A DNA stretch of 64,000 nt, from NCBI GenBank assembly GCA_002099365.1, contig MSED01000007.1:124001-188000 (forward strand), read 5' to 3'. The number at the start of each line of letters is the position of its first letter. Within the stretch, counting starts at the first letter, position 1. The DNA is from Phialophora verrucosa (taxonomy: Eukaryota > Ascomycota > Eurotiomycetes > Chaetothyriales > Herpotrichiellaceae). The notes under the pieces are model-generated. The model saw only the letters and a list, made by a program, of their open reading frames with translations. It made no database searches and was not told the DNA's origin. This document shows, piece by piece, positions 11,507 to 21,408 of this stretch. A program made the translations under genes and the position numbers.

Positions 11507-12526
11507 ATGCAGACCGTTCCCATCATCAGGGAACCCGTCCCGAATAAGAGCGCCTCTCCCGCTCTGTCTCGGCCAAAGTCACCCAGCCCGACAAGATATT
11601 CACATCTTCTGTATCTGTCCGAGGCAGAGCGACAGCTCTACGCCTCTCGAATGGAAAAGCCTTCAGAATCTTCACTTCGCTCGTCGAACTCGGTCCGATC
11701 AAATCACTCTGCTTCATCCTCCGCTAGCTCGGCCTCGACCGGACACACCTCCAAGCTCAGCATGCATTCACCCCGCTATGTCGATGATCATTATCCTCTC
11801 ATTACCACCATCCATCCAGAATCGTTACCGGCGTCCGTACCCAAGGACCATCCGGCGCTCTGGTGTGCTCGTCAAATGGCCCAGATCCACAACACCATCA
11901 CCCGTGCCCTGAACGCCTCCTGGAACCATGCCGTATCGGTTCAACCCGACACTCAAGAGGCCAGCGATTTCCTTCTGTTCAATCAACAGCTCTTCAAAAC
12001 CCTGGATCACCACCACCACGTCGAGGACGATTACATGTTTCCAGCGCTTGAGAAGTTGATCGGCCGACCGGGCGCCATGGAAGAGAACACAAAGGGCCAC
12101 GAATCGTTCGCCGACGGGCTGGCTGTCTTCCAGAAGTACGTCTTCGTCACCAAGCCGGCGGAGTTCAATGGCGTCACCTTTCGGCACATTATTGAGTCGT
12201 TCGCCCCTGATCTCATCCAACATCTCCACGACGAAATCCCCACCCTGGTCAGTCTGCATGTTCTTGACCCGAAGGAAGTCATGAAGGTGTGGAAGCACGC
12301 CGAGCACCTGGCCACCAAGGACAACAGCCTGTACACCGACGCCCCGTGGACGCTCGGCTGCCAGGACAAGTCGTTCCTGATCGACGGACTCAGATGCGAC
12401 TTCCCGGATGTTCCGTGGGTTGCCGAGGCGATGATCAGAAACTGGCACGCGAAGAAGCATGCGGGAGCGTGGAACTTCTGCCCCAGCGACCTTTCCGGCA
12501 AACGGCGGTTGTTGCCCGTGGCATAA
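11507..12526 (+). CDS. Hemerythrin-like (HHE) domain protein
   Basis: Single exon. The ATG at 11507 gives 339 aa; the same frame is open upstream but only from a non-ATG codon. Residues 1-95 are Ser/Pro-rich and disordered. From about residue 115 a hemerythrin-type bundle follows, with likely iron ligands in QIHNTI, DHHHHVEDDYMFP, KGHESF and LIQHLHDEIPTL, the H...HxxxE...H...HxxxE order of the family. Such fungal proteins are thought to bind a di-iron centre for oxygen or NO sensing or iron handling; that is family knowledge, not shown here. The C terminus (PWVAEAMIRNWHAKKHAGAWNF) is typical of the fungal subfamily. No transmembrane segment is seen, so it is probably cytosolic. Confidence 0.9.
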   Translation: MQTVPIIREPVPNKSASPALSRPKSPSPTRYSHLLYLSEAERQLYASRMEKPSESSLRSSNSVRSNHSASSSASSASTGHTSKLSMHSPRYVDDHYPLITTIHPESLPASVPKDHPALWCARQMAQIHNTITRALNASWNHAVSVQPDTQEASDFLLFNQQLFKTLDHHHHVEDDYMFPALEKLIGRPGAMEENTKGHESFADGLAVFQKYVFVTKPAEFNGVTFRHIIESFAPDLIQHLHDEIPTLVSLHVLDPKEVMKVWKHAEHLATKDNSLYTDAPWTLGCQDKSFLIDGLRCDFPDVPWVAEAMIRNWHAKKHAGAWNFCPSDLSGKRRLLPVA

Positions 12527-12838
12527 ATTTCAATGTTGGCGCCTGTTTTTGTTGTACCGGAACGACTTTACGACGATTATGCCCTTTTGGGAGGAGGAGG
12601 ATCGGGACCAACCTCTCTTTTGTACATGTCCAGCGTTCAAGCACTCGGTTAGCGTATCCGAGCGAAGAAAAATAGCTCGAGATAATGGGATTTGACATGG
12701 AATTCGGAGTCGGCATACCCGGGCCACTTCTTATTCTTTATCTTGCTTCTTCATGTATCACGTATCATGTAACATGTATCATACCATATCATATATTTAC
12801 TCCGTATGCCTCCCTTCTCGCAGTGTCATGGCACCATT
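12527..12838. other. Short convergent intergenic region
   Basis: About 310 bp between the 3' ends of the HHE and HAD genes. It is A/T-richer near 12735-12806 and carries one TACTCCGTA motif at 12798-12806. It probably holds both 3' UTRs and terminators. Confidence 0.4.
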
Positions 12839-13615
12839 TCACGATGCATCCGTCTTCAGCAGCTCTGGAAACAAATCTAACAGTTGTGACAGATCGCTGA
12901 TCTGGTACTTGCCCGCCTTTTCCGGCGGGTCTGGCACGCCGTTCTCGACGAGATGCACCGTGTTCGTCCACCCGCGGGCGTACGCGGCGCGGCAATTGAG
13001 ATACGAGTCGTCGACGAAGTAGACGCCGCGGGTGTGGGGGCCCACGCCGGCCTCGCGCTCGGCCTTTGCAAACATCTCCGGCAAGGGCTTGGGCACGAGC
13101 GGCACGCGCGCGTAGTCGCAGTACGTGATGCCCTCGAACAGGTCGTCGATGCCCAGCAGGCGGACGACGCGGGTGCCGTGCGTGACGTGCGCGTTCGTAA
13201 ACAGCCACAGCTTGACCTTGGCGCGGTCGAAGCGCTGCAGCAGCGCGCGCGTCTCCGGGTGCGGCTCCAGCAGCTCGTCGAGCGGCAGCGCGTCGTCGAC
13301 CTCGCGGTTGAAGTCGAGCGGGTCGATCTTGTGGAAGCGCACCAGGCCCTCGATCGCCAGCCCGTAGTCTTGGTAGTATTTGTGGTGCAGGTGTGTCGCT
13401 TCCTCGGTCGTCACGTCCAGGTGCGTGATGAAGTACTGGTTGATCAGCCGCGCCATGTGGTCGTGCACTTTGCGCGACTTGGCGTACAGGCAGTTGTCGA
13501 TGTCGAAGAAGAAGATCGCCCGGGTGTCCGGCCCTCGCTTGTCTGCGTCTGCGCCCTTGCCGGACACGGCTTCCACATCGGCCTCGGTGTCGGTGTCGGT
13601 GCGTATGGATCCCAT
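12839..13615 (-). CDS. HAD-superfamily pyrimidine 5'-nucleotidase (SDT1/PHM8-like)
   Basis: Single exon, 258 aa, ATG at 13615-13613. All four HAD motifs are visible: motif I FFDIDNCLY (nucleophile Asp, about residue 38), motif II LFTNAH, the motif III lysine in LVPKPLPEMF, and motif IV YFVDDSYLN. FFDIDNCLY with an Asn in place of the general acid/base Thr/Asp region matches the Sdt1/Phm8 branch, which dephosphorylates UMP/CMP and related nucleotides or lysophosphatidate in yeast. The N-terminal 30 residues are acidic and disordered. Third positions are strongly GC-rich, unlike its neighbours, which fits a well-expressed gene. Substrate within the family is inferred. Confidence 0.92.
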   Translation of the reverse strand: MGSIRTDTDTEADVEAVSGKGADADKRGPDTRAIFFFDIDNCLYAKSRKVHDHMARLINQYFITHLDVTTEEATHLHHKYYQDYGLAIEGLVRFHKIDPLDFNREVDDALPLDELLEPHPETRALLQRFDRAKVKLWLFTNAHVTHGTRVVRLLGIDDLFEGITYCDYARVPLVPKPLPEMFAKAEREAGVGPHTRGVYFVDDSYLNCRAAYARGWTNTVHLVENGVPDPPEKAGKYQISDLSQLLDLFPELLKTDAS

Positions 13616-14399
13616 TTTCCGAGAGTCGTGGATGGGGTTTATGATGAAGATCGCGATAGTGACCGTGACAGTGGCATTGAAGGTGAAATTTATGGTCTAT
13701 GGCGGTAGGAAATCTATGACTTGCAGAAAGGAAAGTGAGCGTTGCTTCGATGGAAAATGAAGGTTACATGAACGTGTAGGTCACAGATGGCGTGTTCGTA
13801 GAGCAAATCAAAAATGAAAATGAAGTCAAGTGGAATGGTGACTATGACTCTGGCAATGACTCTTCTTTGATTGAAAGACGACATCAGCGGCAGAAGCCGA
13901 TCAATGAATGGCCTTGGGACTCTACTGTGCGGTATTCGGACTACTCCGTCACGCAACTTTTCTTGGCCCTGGTGCCAGGTATTAACAGTCACGACAGTAC
14001 ACAAAGGTAGAGCCTCTTTTCGAGCAGTGTACTGTGTATGAATGACAGCATTGTTGTCATGAATTCCAACTAGCTGCAGAGGTCGAAGATCCTGTCTCTT
14101 CCCGCCCTGCAAACAACCCACTTCCTGTCCACTAATGTCCTCCACCTACCATTCACTCTACTCGTTCGGTCGAGACCAGTGCAAACGTCGCAATATCACC
14201 GTTGTAGAGCCACTCCTCAACACAACACATGGCGTCTCAATCTCTCTGATCTCCTGCGCCCAAGCATGCCCAACCCAAGGGATCTCTGTGGCAAAGGGGC
14301 GGCGGCTCCGAGACTTGCCACTGTTTCTTGACGTCCAAAATGCCTGGCAGGACTGTAATATGTACTTGTGCCCAACGGTCGCCGTTCAATACACTCGGC
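13616..14399. other. Intergenic
   Basis: Upstream region of the HAD gene. No supported gene. Confidence 0.4.
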
Positions 14400-14810
14400 T
14401 CAAGGCTGGTCGGTTCCCCAGGCGAGGGTACAGCAGCGCGAGCGAGCGTACTCGCTCGCTGAATGAGTGAGCGGTTCAAAGTAGCTAACTTGACGATTAG
14501 TCGCGGTTTTGCGATGTTGAAGGAAGACATACAACTCGCCCATCCTCTTCACGTTGAACACTACGTATTGTATCAAACTGAGATCGACAGTCGGGACTGT
14601 CTTGCTATGCACGTCGAGGACGATATACATCTTGGGCGATTCATTCGAAGCGATCAGATGGGCATAGCAATCATCGACGGATTTGGGATTGAACATCGTA
14701 AAGTATCTTTCGATGATGTCCTCTTTATCAGGCTCATACTTCGGGTTACAACGGAGAACAACCCGCTTTGGAATCGAGTGCCGCATGGTAAGGGACAATC
14801 TCCCAGGCAC
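14400..14810 (-). CDS. Hypothetical small ORF (antisense pair)
   Basis: A 136-codon minus-strand frame has a coherent middle (EPDKEDIIERYFTMFNPK; MYIVLDVHSK; QYVVFNVKRMGELYVFL). The opposite strand also carries a 117-codon frame at 14463-14816. I recognise neither. The minus frame has more natural amino-acid composition, but both could be chance. The GC-rich inverted repeat at 14438-14459 falls inside its 3' end. Confidence 0.25.
   Translation of the reverse strand: MPGRLSLTMRHSIPKRVVLRCNPKYEPDKEDIIERYFTMFNPKSVDDCYAHLIASNESPKMYIVLDVHSKTVPTVDLSLIQYVVFNVKRMGELYVFLQHRKTATNRQVSYFEPLTHSASEYARSRCCTLAWGTDQP
14438..14459. repeat. Perfect inverted repeat (hairpin)
   Basis: A 9-bp stem, GCGAGCGAG pairing with CTCGCTCGC, closes a 4-nt loop (CGTA). 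It could form a stable hairpin in RNA or DNA. Role unknown. Confidence 0.6.
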
Positions 14811-14816
14811 TGCTAA

Positions 14817-15190
14817 TCTCGCCAGGTGAGGATGGTGCGAACGGTGTGTGGCCCCGTCGGTTCCACAGAGGCGTCTTCATTCTACACTTCAGCTTTGAAA
14901 CAGCCCACAGTAGTCGGAGTTTTCAGTCCTCATTTTGTATCACCCACGTGACTGCGCCAAGAATGGCTGGGGCCGCAGTTTGCTGTTGGAATCAATCTCT
15001 CCTTTCCTTCACTCATCACCTCAGCTTCAAACCTGCGCAGGTGGCAGCCTCCCTTCAAGAAAGGGCATTTTCCCTACGTTCCCCTTCTCACTACGACTAT
15101 TTCTCCTCGCATTTTGGCTCTTACCATGTCTTTATCTAGGTAAACCCAGTTCTCATCGGCTTCGCGCAGCTCAGACGCGCATCCCTTGAC
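14817..15190. promoter_or_regulatory. Upstream region of the 818-aa protein gene
   Basis: The stretch is pyrimidine-rich, with CT-rich runs near 14999-15125, as in many fungal core promoters and leaders. No specific site is claimed. Confidence 0.35.
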
Positions 15191-17647
15191 ATGTCAGCTT
15201 CCGCTGTCGCGCTACCTAACGGCATCTTGCCAGCACCCGCGCAGTCCATCGATGAGGCTCTCGAATACGAGAAGATCTTGAGGATTCGCGACGAGGTATT
15301 TTCCGGGACTCATCCTAGATTGACGGTGCCGGCGCATGCCATCCGCGTGCCTAGTTCTCAGAATCTGTCGGCCTTTTCTCAGCATCAATTGCTTGTACCT
15401 TCTCCCTCCCCTGCCACTCCATCACCAAATCGTCTTGAGGCTGGTGCGCAGTCCAACAAGCGTGAAGATGAGCTCCCACAAACCCACAACAAGCCAAACG
15501 GTGTCCCCGCTCCACCTAGCGGCCAAACTGCCCCTAGTGTTTCTGAGTTTGATCCTGTTCTCTTGACGAAGTCAGATGATCTGATTCGCGCCGAGACGTT
15601 GCTTAAGAGACAGCGCCTCGAGAAGGCCTTGAGAGATCAATTTGAGCAAAAGCGGGCAGATGCTCGCAAGAAACCCGCCCCTGCCGAAGCAAAACCCGAC
15701 TTCGACCTGTCGGCCATCTTCGCCAGAGTTACTGGCGCGGCCAAATCCCCTTCTTCCAAGGACGATGAAGAAGCTACGGACTCGGTCAACGAGGACGAGT
15801 TTTACTCTAGTAGAGCGCCTGACTCGACTCCTGAAGGCCCACCTAGCGAATCTCCAGATGAAGCTGATGAGGAGCAGGCGGACGAGTCTTCTGGCCCACG
15901 TGTCGTGAGCGCCGTCATGGGCGCACCGCTCTACCCCGATGCCGATGACCGAATCGCCGCCAATGTCACGTCGCCTGCGCCTGCAGCTGCCGAACCCACG
16001 AAGCCTCTGCTGCCCGCTGACCCAACTGCGATGGACGTTGACGACGAGGAAGAGGAGGGGGAGTATTCACCCCCAGAGGCCGCCATTCAAGTCCCTTCGC
16101 CCAAGGTCGCCCACGCTGAAGACATACAAGACAGTAGAGATCCTCGCAGTCGACCTTTGCGCAGATACTCGGAAGTGGATGACATTGGGCCCAGGCCACC
16201 CTCACCATCTGAGGCCCGCATGCGGATTGTAAGGAACCATATAACCTCCCCCGTTGCTCCCCGCCCGTCTCGTGTCTCGCCTCTGGCTGTAACTAAGGAC
16301 TCCCCGCTCTTACAGAACGCGCGTTCCGGCCGCAAACAATGGATTGGAAGACCAGGATCCCCCCCGAGTCCTGACGACAACCAAACCCTTCCCGCTAGAA
16401 AGAGAAGAAAGGTTGAGACACGCAACCAGAAGAGGCAGGCCCGACGAAACGGCAGGATGTCCCCAGATGTCAAAGAAGAGGATATCTCCCCGCCGCCCTT
16501 CCACGACGTCCAGCCCCTTGGTACTGCCCGGCTCCATCCTAGTGGTGCAGATCAGCCAATCATCCTTGATGATGATGCGGTGCGAGAAGTGCGGCACGCG
16601 GTTCCCTCTCATGAACGGTATGTGGAATCTCCTGCTCGGCCACTTCCGCGCCAGGTTGAACGCTTGATGCCCTCCAGTGAGCCGCGTCCGTTGTCCAGGT
16701 CTTCCGTGAGACCTGGCAGAGACGATCAGGATCTGCGCCGCGTGGCGAGTATGCACAGTTTGCGAGCTGAGCAAACACGAGATTACGTCGACCCCTACTA
16801 CGACACTCCAACTCGGACTCGTGCTGTGTCTTACGCCCGAATGGGAAGTCCTGCAATCACCGATTCAGGCCGGCCGCCGCGCGAGCTACCATTCGAGTAC
16901 GACCATCCACGTGCACCAGTTTATCGCGATGTCTACGATGAGAGAGACGGCACTTATCACCGCTACGTTGCCGAGCCTCTCCCACCTCCAGTCGAGCGAA
17001 TTGTCGTCGACCAGTACGGCCGGAGATTCCGCGAGATTGTCCACGAGCGGCACTCTATTGCACCTCGAGAGATGTCAATCCGCAGAGAGGTGGAGCCCGT
17101 CTACGAACAATATCCCAGGCAAGCCCGAGCAGGGTCGGTCTTTGTCGAACCTCCACAGGAAAGAGCTTACGGTGCTGACATGCCTCCTCCGCCGCCTGTC
17201 TCGTATCGTCGTGTTGCAGACCCACCACGAGGTACCGCAGTTGCTTCACCAGTCACAAGAGAGTATCTCGAGTCGGCACCGCCAATGCGAAGCGCTAGCG
17301 TGCAGTTGATGGATCGCCCAATGCGGCAACCCATGTACGCGGATGAGCGGGCCGAATTTCGCGAGCCTGTTCGTGCAGGTAGTGTCCGGCCGCCTCTTGC
17401 AGCACGATACGAAGATGGTCCGCCGATGGACATGCTACCACGGGGTCAAAGTGTTCGCCCAGTGGGTCGTGAAGGGAGTGTCTTCATGGATGACAGGCGA
17501 CCCCTCGCACCAGAGTATGCCCCTGTATCAGAACCAAGATATCGGCCGATGGAACTCGAGAGACGGTATGTTGACGCTGATGGAAGAGAAATTATCCAGG
17601 CGGATGGGTCAATGGAAAGCAGGCAGAGAGTTGTGGACAGGTACTGA
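15191..17647 (+). CDS. Conserved-looking disordered protein, 818 aa
   Basis: Single exon. ATG 15191 is preceded by a CT-rich leader. The N terminus (about 20-60) has a short ordered stretch (SIDEALEYEKILRIRDEVF), and a basic helix follows near residues 135-165 (LLKRQRLEKALRDQFEQKR). The rest is acidic or Pro/Ser-rich and predicted disordered, with a lysine/arginine cluster (ARKRRKVETRNQKRQARR) that looks like a nuclear localisation signal. The C-terminal third is rich in R-P-Y-E motifs (for example VERIVVDQYGRRFREIV). The layout suggests a nuclear scaffold or RNA/chromatin-associated protein, but I recognise no family and assign no function. Confidence 0.8.
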   Translation: MSASAVALPNGILPAPAQSIDEALEYEKILRIRDEVFSGTHPRLTVPAHAIRVPSSQNLSAFSQHQLLVPSPSPATPSPNRLEAGAQSNKREDELPQTHNKPNGVPAPPSGQTAPSVSEFDPVLLTKSDDLIRAETLLKRQRLEKALRDQFEQKRADARKKPAPAEAKPDFDLSAIFARVTGAAKSPSSKDDEEATDSVNEDEFYSSRAPDSTPEGPPSESPDEADEEQADESSGPRVVSAVMGAPLYPDADDRIAANVTSPAPAAAEPTKPLLPADPTAMDVDDEEEEGEYSPPEAAIQVPSPKVAHAEDIQDSRDPRSRPLRRYSEVDDIGPRPPSPSEARMRIVRNHITSPVAPRPSRVSPLAVTKDSPLLQNARSGRKQWIGRPGSPPSPDDNQTLPARKRRKVETRNQKRQARRNGRMSPDVKEEDISPPPFHDVQPLGTARLHPSGADQPIILDDDAVREVRHAVPSHERYVESPARPLPRQVERLMPSSEPRPLSRSSVRPGRDDQDLRRVASMHSLRAEQTRDYVDPYYDTPTRTRAVSYARMGSPAITDSGRPPRELPFEYDHPRAPVYRDVYDERDGTYHRYVAEPLPPPVERIVVDQYGRRFREIVHERHSIAPREMSIRREVEPVYEQYPRQARAGSVFVEPPQERAYGADMPPPPPVSYRRVADPPRGTAVASPVTREYLESAPPMRSASVQLMDRPMRQPMYADERAEFREPVRAGSVRPPLAARYEDGPPMDMLPRGQSVRPVGREGSVFMDDRRPLAPEYAPVSEPRYRPMELERRYVDADGREIIQADGSMESRQRVVDRY

Positions 17648-18707
17648 GCTGAGGGTTAATTTCAGGAATTTTGCTTTGCGGGTGGGACTTGGTGTGGATG
17701 TCAGAGCTGCTGGTCGACAGGAAGCCACGTGTGTGTATGTTTACAAAATTGCAGAGGTGGTGCCATCGATAATAGCCACCTCTCCATAATAGCGACTGGC
17801 CAAATGCGAAAATGAGAGTCGAGCAATCATTTCTGAAACGAAGCCTCACCAGCCTCGAGGCCATCTACTGTTTCCTTTGCAGGTGTTTCATCATGCACAA
17901 GACTGGGGCACAACAACAACGCCTCGCACTACTCCGTGTTCCTCGCACTATCCCCTCCGAAGCCTTGTGCATAGAAGCAGGCTAGACGAGACGATTGGTG
18001 GAAGCGCAGGCAGCTAGCCGCCCAGCTCATCTTCCCTCACACCCCAACTCCCACGAATAACAACGCGCCCTCTCTTTCATCAACACACAATCCACCATCC
18101 CGTGGCTTCGGCGCTTGGTGACTTCTGGAGCCTCTCGGATAATTGCTGACCTGGCATGGCCTTCTCTGCTGGCAGGCTCTCGTCCAACCATCCGCATCGC
18201 GATGCACGAAGCTCGAGGTCATCTCGCCCCAAGGCCCCTTTGGCGTGTCCTTCTGCCATTGAACAAGCGCCCTTGAAGGAATGTGATTGAACAAATCTGC
18301 CAGGGTCCCGCTGCAACGTCTGGATCGACGCCACGAGGGAGAGAGGCAGAATCTGCCCAAGGAGAAGAAGCTGTGCGGGAACAGCAGTTCTTGAGGATCT
18401 GCTCCCCACCGCAAGACCCGTCGAAAGGTACCACCCAGGCATATCCTCCTTCACGCCGGGCCTCAACTTCCTAGCTCAAGGAAGCGTGATATTGTGATCG
18501 GGCTGCAGCTGCGGGTTTGAGAGCACCACACCTTCCTGTCCTTTGCCATATTCTATTGTACTTGCCATTTATCCTACCTAATGTTTGTTAACCGCTTTTG
18601 CCCTTGATGCTGGCATCACCATTCCGCTCTGCTACTGTTGAATCTTTAATCGTGAAAAGCGGCCTCTTCAGACGCTGTGTGTCGAGGGGTCGATCCCGTG
18701 TCGCAAG
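17648..18707. other. Intergenic, 1.06 kb
   Basis: Between two plus-strand genes. Antisense frames here are short and featureless. It probably includes the 3' UTR of the upstream gene and the promoter and leader of the next one. Confidence 0.4.
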
Positions 18708-20195
18708 ATGAAGTCAAAGGTCGCGCCAGAGGACTCGTTGGAGCCAGCATGCCACCTCGAGCTCTTCCAGTGCTTTTCTCCGAGGAGGGACGAACAGCAA
18801 ATGGGGGATGATGCACTTCCACCAGGTTTGTAACTACTCAAGGTTAGGTTGGAGGAGACTGACCAGCGTCCAGGTGTCGAGCGGGAAATGCGCATCATGT
18901 ATCAGCAACCTCACTTGGTGCCGCCAATGAAGCTCACTGTCTTCGACGAGTTGCCTCCCACTCCCACGCCGCCTCTACCGTCTCAACTTTCGCAATGGGT
19001 GTCTCAGGGCAAGGCCTCGCTCAGATCCAGCCTGTCGACTCGAAGACATGCCTCGAAGCCATCTATTTCAGCTCCGCAACCCCCTCTACCACCTTCAGAG
19101 CAACTTCCCTTTCGGCGAGCGGTGCCCGGGTATCGTCCACTCGAGCTCAGCATCTATATGCCCAGCAATCGACTATCAGACCTACCGGCATTCGATAGAC
19201 TGAGCTTCACGGAGGGTGGAGAGATCAAACCGCCACCACGAGCACTCGTGCGCACAAAGTCTGAGGAGTTCGTCCCGCACAAGATATCGATGATGCCCGC
19301 GCCCGTCAAGCCTGCTTCTATGATTGAGCAGCGACGTGCGTCACATGTACGCCCTGACACATCGTCCACAGTCATCGCAGTATCAAGACCACCTTCCGAG
19401 TACGACGCGCTCCACTCTCATCCTGTTTCGTGGGCTTCGCTCCCGGGATTGCCTCCTCAAATCCACTTCCCTGGCGTCCGCTCGGAAGCGTCGGTGGCCG
19501 TGCTTACTCCCATGCAAGAAGAGTTCAGCCCTGGGCCAACCTCGGTCGCTATTGGTGACACAGTGTTGGATTTTCCCAGCGTGGTCGACATGGCTGCAGA
19601 GCATCAGGACCAAGTCCCTCCGGAGGCTCCAGCTCCGCCACCATCAGTACCTGCAGCGCCTTCCAGAAATTTCTCGAAGCCAGCGGGCATGAACTCGCCT
19701 TCTGGCTACTTCCACCCCAACTACCAGACCCAGAAACGAATCTCGCAATGGCTTGCTCACCGCACATCTTCATCGATCAGCACCACCAAGTCCTCGTCGA
19801 CATCTTCATCATTTGCCGAGCACCGCCGCAAACGATCCCAGTTCTACCAACTGTCCGCTCCTGCTGCACCTCCACCCAAGCCGTTGCCTCTTTGGCAACG
19901 CCAGCATCAAAGGACCACGACCGAATCCAGCATCGCTAGTACCGTGGATACAGACATCCTCTCGTACGGCAACCAGAGCCAGACGGATGCGACAAGCGTG
20001 ACTACAAACTCGGAGAACCTGCACAGCCGATCAGGGACTGTCCGAAGTGTGGCCAAAAGTGGACTGAGACCTATCGTCAGCGGTGTCCCCGATATGCCAC
20101 CTTGCTACGCGGATATTGTCAGCGGTAACGACGACATTCTGATCAAGGAGATTGGTGGGCCGCTGAGAAGCCCTGGTGTCGGAGTCGCCTTTTAA
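18708..20195 (+). CDS. Disordered Ser/Pro-rich hypothetical protein
   Basis: Two exons, 18708-18825 and 18874-20195 (intron GTTTGT ... CTGACC ... CAG, 48 nt), give 479 aa. Splicing joins ALPP to GVEREMRIMYQQP in phase. The protein is low in predicted structure: Pro-rich (PPTPTPPLPSQL; APAPPPSVPAAP) and Ser/Thr-rich, with a better-ordered patch near residues 115-150 (PLELSIYMPSNRLSDLPAF). The last 40 residues (GVPDMPPCYADIVSGNDDIL) look conserved. Many fungal cell-surface or signalling adaptors share this layout, but no family is recognised. No signal peptide or membrane segment is seen. Confidence 0.75.
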
Positions 20196-21408
20196 GACGA
20201 GGACGAGCTGTGTGATTTCCCTTTTGTCTCTATTGATACCCCTCACAATATTCACGCAGCAAATATCCGCGCTGCGCATCTTCGATTCGAACCCAGACGA
20301 CATTATACGAGGCTATGGAGTAGCCCCCAGGATTTTGGATTTTGGCACCAAAAAGTTGGAGGCATACACTCATTTGGTTTTTTCTTCTCTGGCTCAGGCA
20401 TTGGACCTTTGAGACTCGACTTTTCCTTCAAGATACCCTGACCTGTTTTGCTTCAGTCCATCTCGGGCATGGATTTGGAGGAGACGATAGATTTGGCGAC
20501 GTTGGAAGTACTGGCGGGAGGAGAGTTGTCTTGCTTGCGAGACTTGTAAAGAGGCGCCCCCTGAGGGTTGACCAAGTTGGACATACACTCTTTAGATTGA
20601 ATACTAACTATATTAATTTTACCATGGCTCCATTGCAAGTGGAGGATTGTACAAGCCCGTATGAAGAAGCACTTCGCACATCCATATGGAGTAACCGCGT
20701 CGTATTTCGCGACCATACCGCACATTCGTGATGAGATCAAAGAGTGTCGGCCGCCAACACAGCCAGTTCGAAGAGAAGGATGCTCGATGTACTGCGACGT
20801 TCTTGAAGCAGAAGAAAGTAGTTCGGCCGCCCAATGAGTATGGCCCTTCGCCAGCCGCCATCTGCACCTTGGCATATGTCATCTTAACCATCTGCTTGAG
20901 CACTGAACCGGAGTCGACAACTTGAATTACGAGTATTACCGCCACCGCCGCGACAAGGATCGGCTAAGTAAGTGCCAGGCAAAGAGTCAACATGCTTTCG
21001 AATAAACCGGTGTCCGTCTGCCCTGAATGACTTTGCCTCGCGGCCAGACCCGACCCCTTGAGTGTCTGTCTCTCTCTCTCGTAGGGTCTGGCTGAGGCAA
21101 TCGTGTTCTTCGCGGCAAGATATGGAACACCGGCATGTCCATGAGTGGTGCTCATCGTTTGACGGATGCTCATCGTGTTCGATTTACTGCCACTTGCGGA
21201 CCACGGCCATGGGGAATGGGACGCACGTCGGGAGCAGTGAAGAGTAAATGATGGCATTGCCGACACCTTCACCTTCACTGGAGCAAACTTGGATCTCATC
21301 ACTGACATTGCCTTCACCGAGACTATCGCGCAATTGCAACCCGACGGCTAAGGCTGCCTTCTTTTGTCGCACATTCTGTCGCGTCTTCCTGGCTTTCTTC
21401 TGCGCGGG
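20196..21408. other. Intergenic, 1.2 kb
   Basis: No supported gene. A (TC)n run occurs near 21068-21081. Confidence 0.4.

Noticed and set aside
12953..13708. 251-codon plus-strand ORF
   Set aside because: Antisense of the HAD gene, rich in V/R/Q as expected from a GC-rich shadow.
20281..20300. Possible tRNA B-box (GGTTCGAATC on the minus strand)
   Set aside because: No A-box or cloverleaf can be drawn around it.
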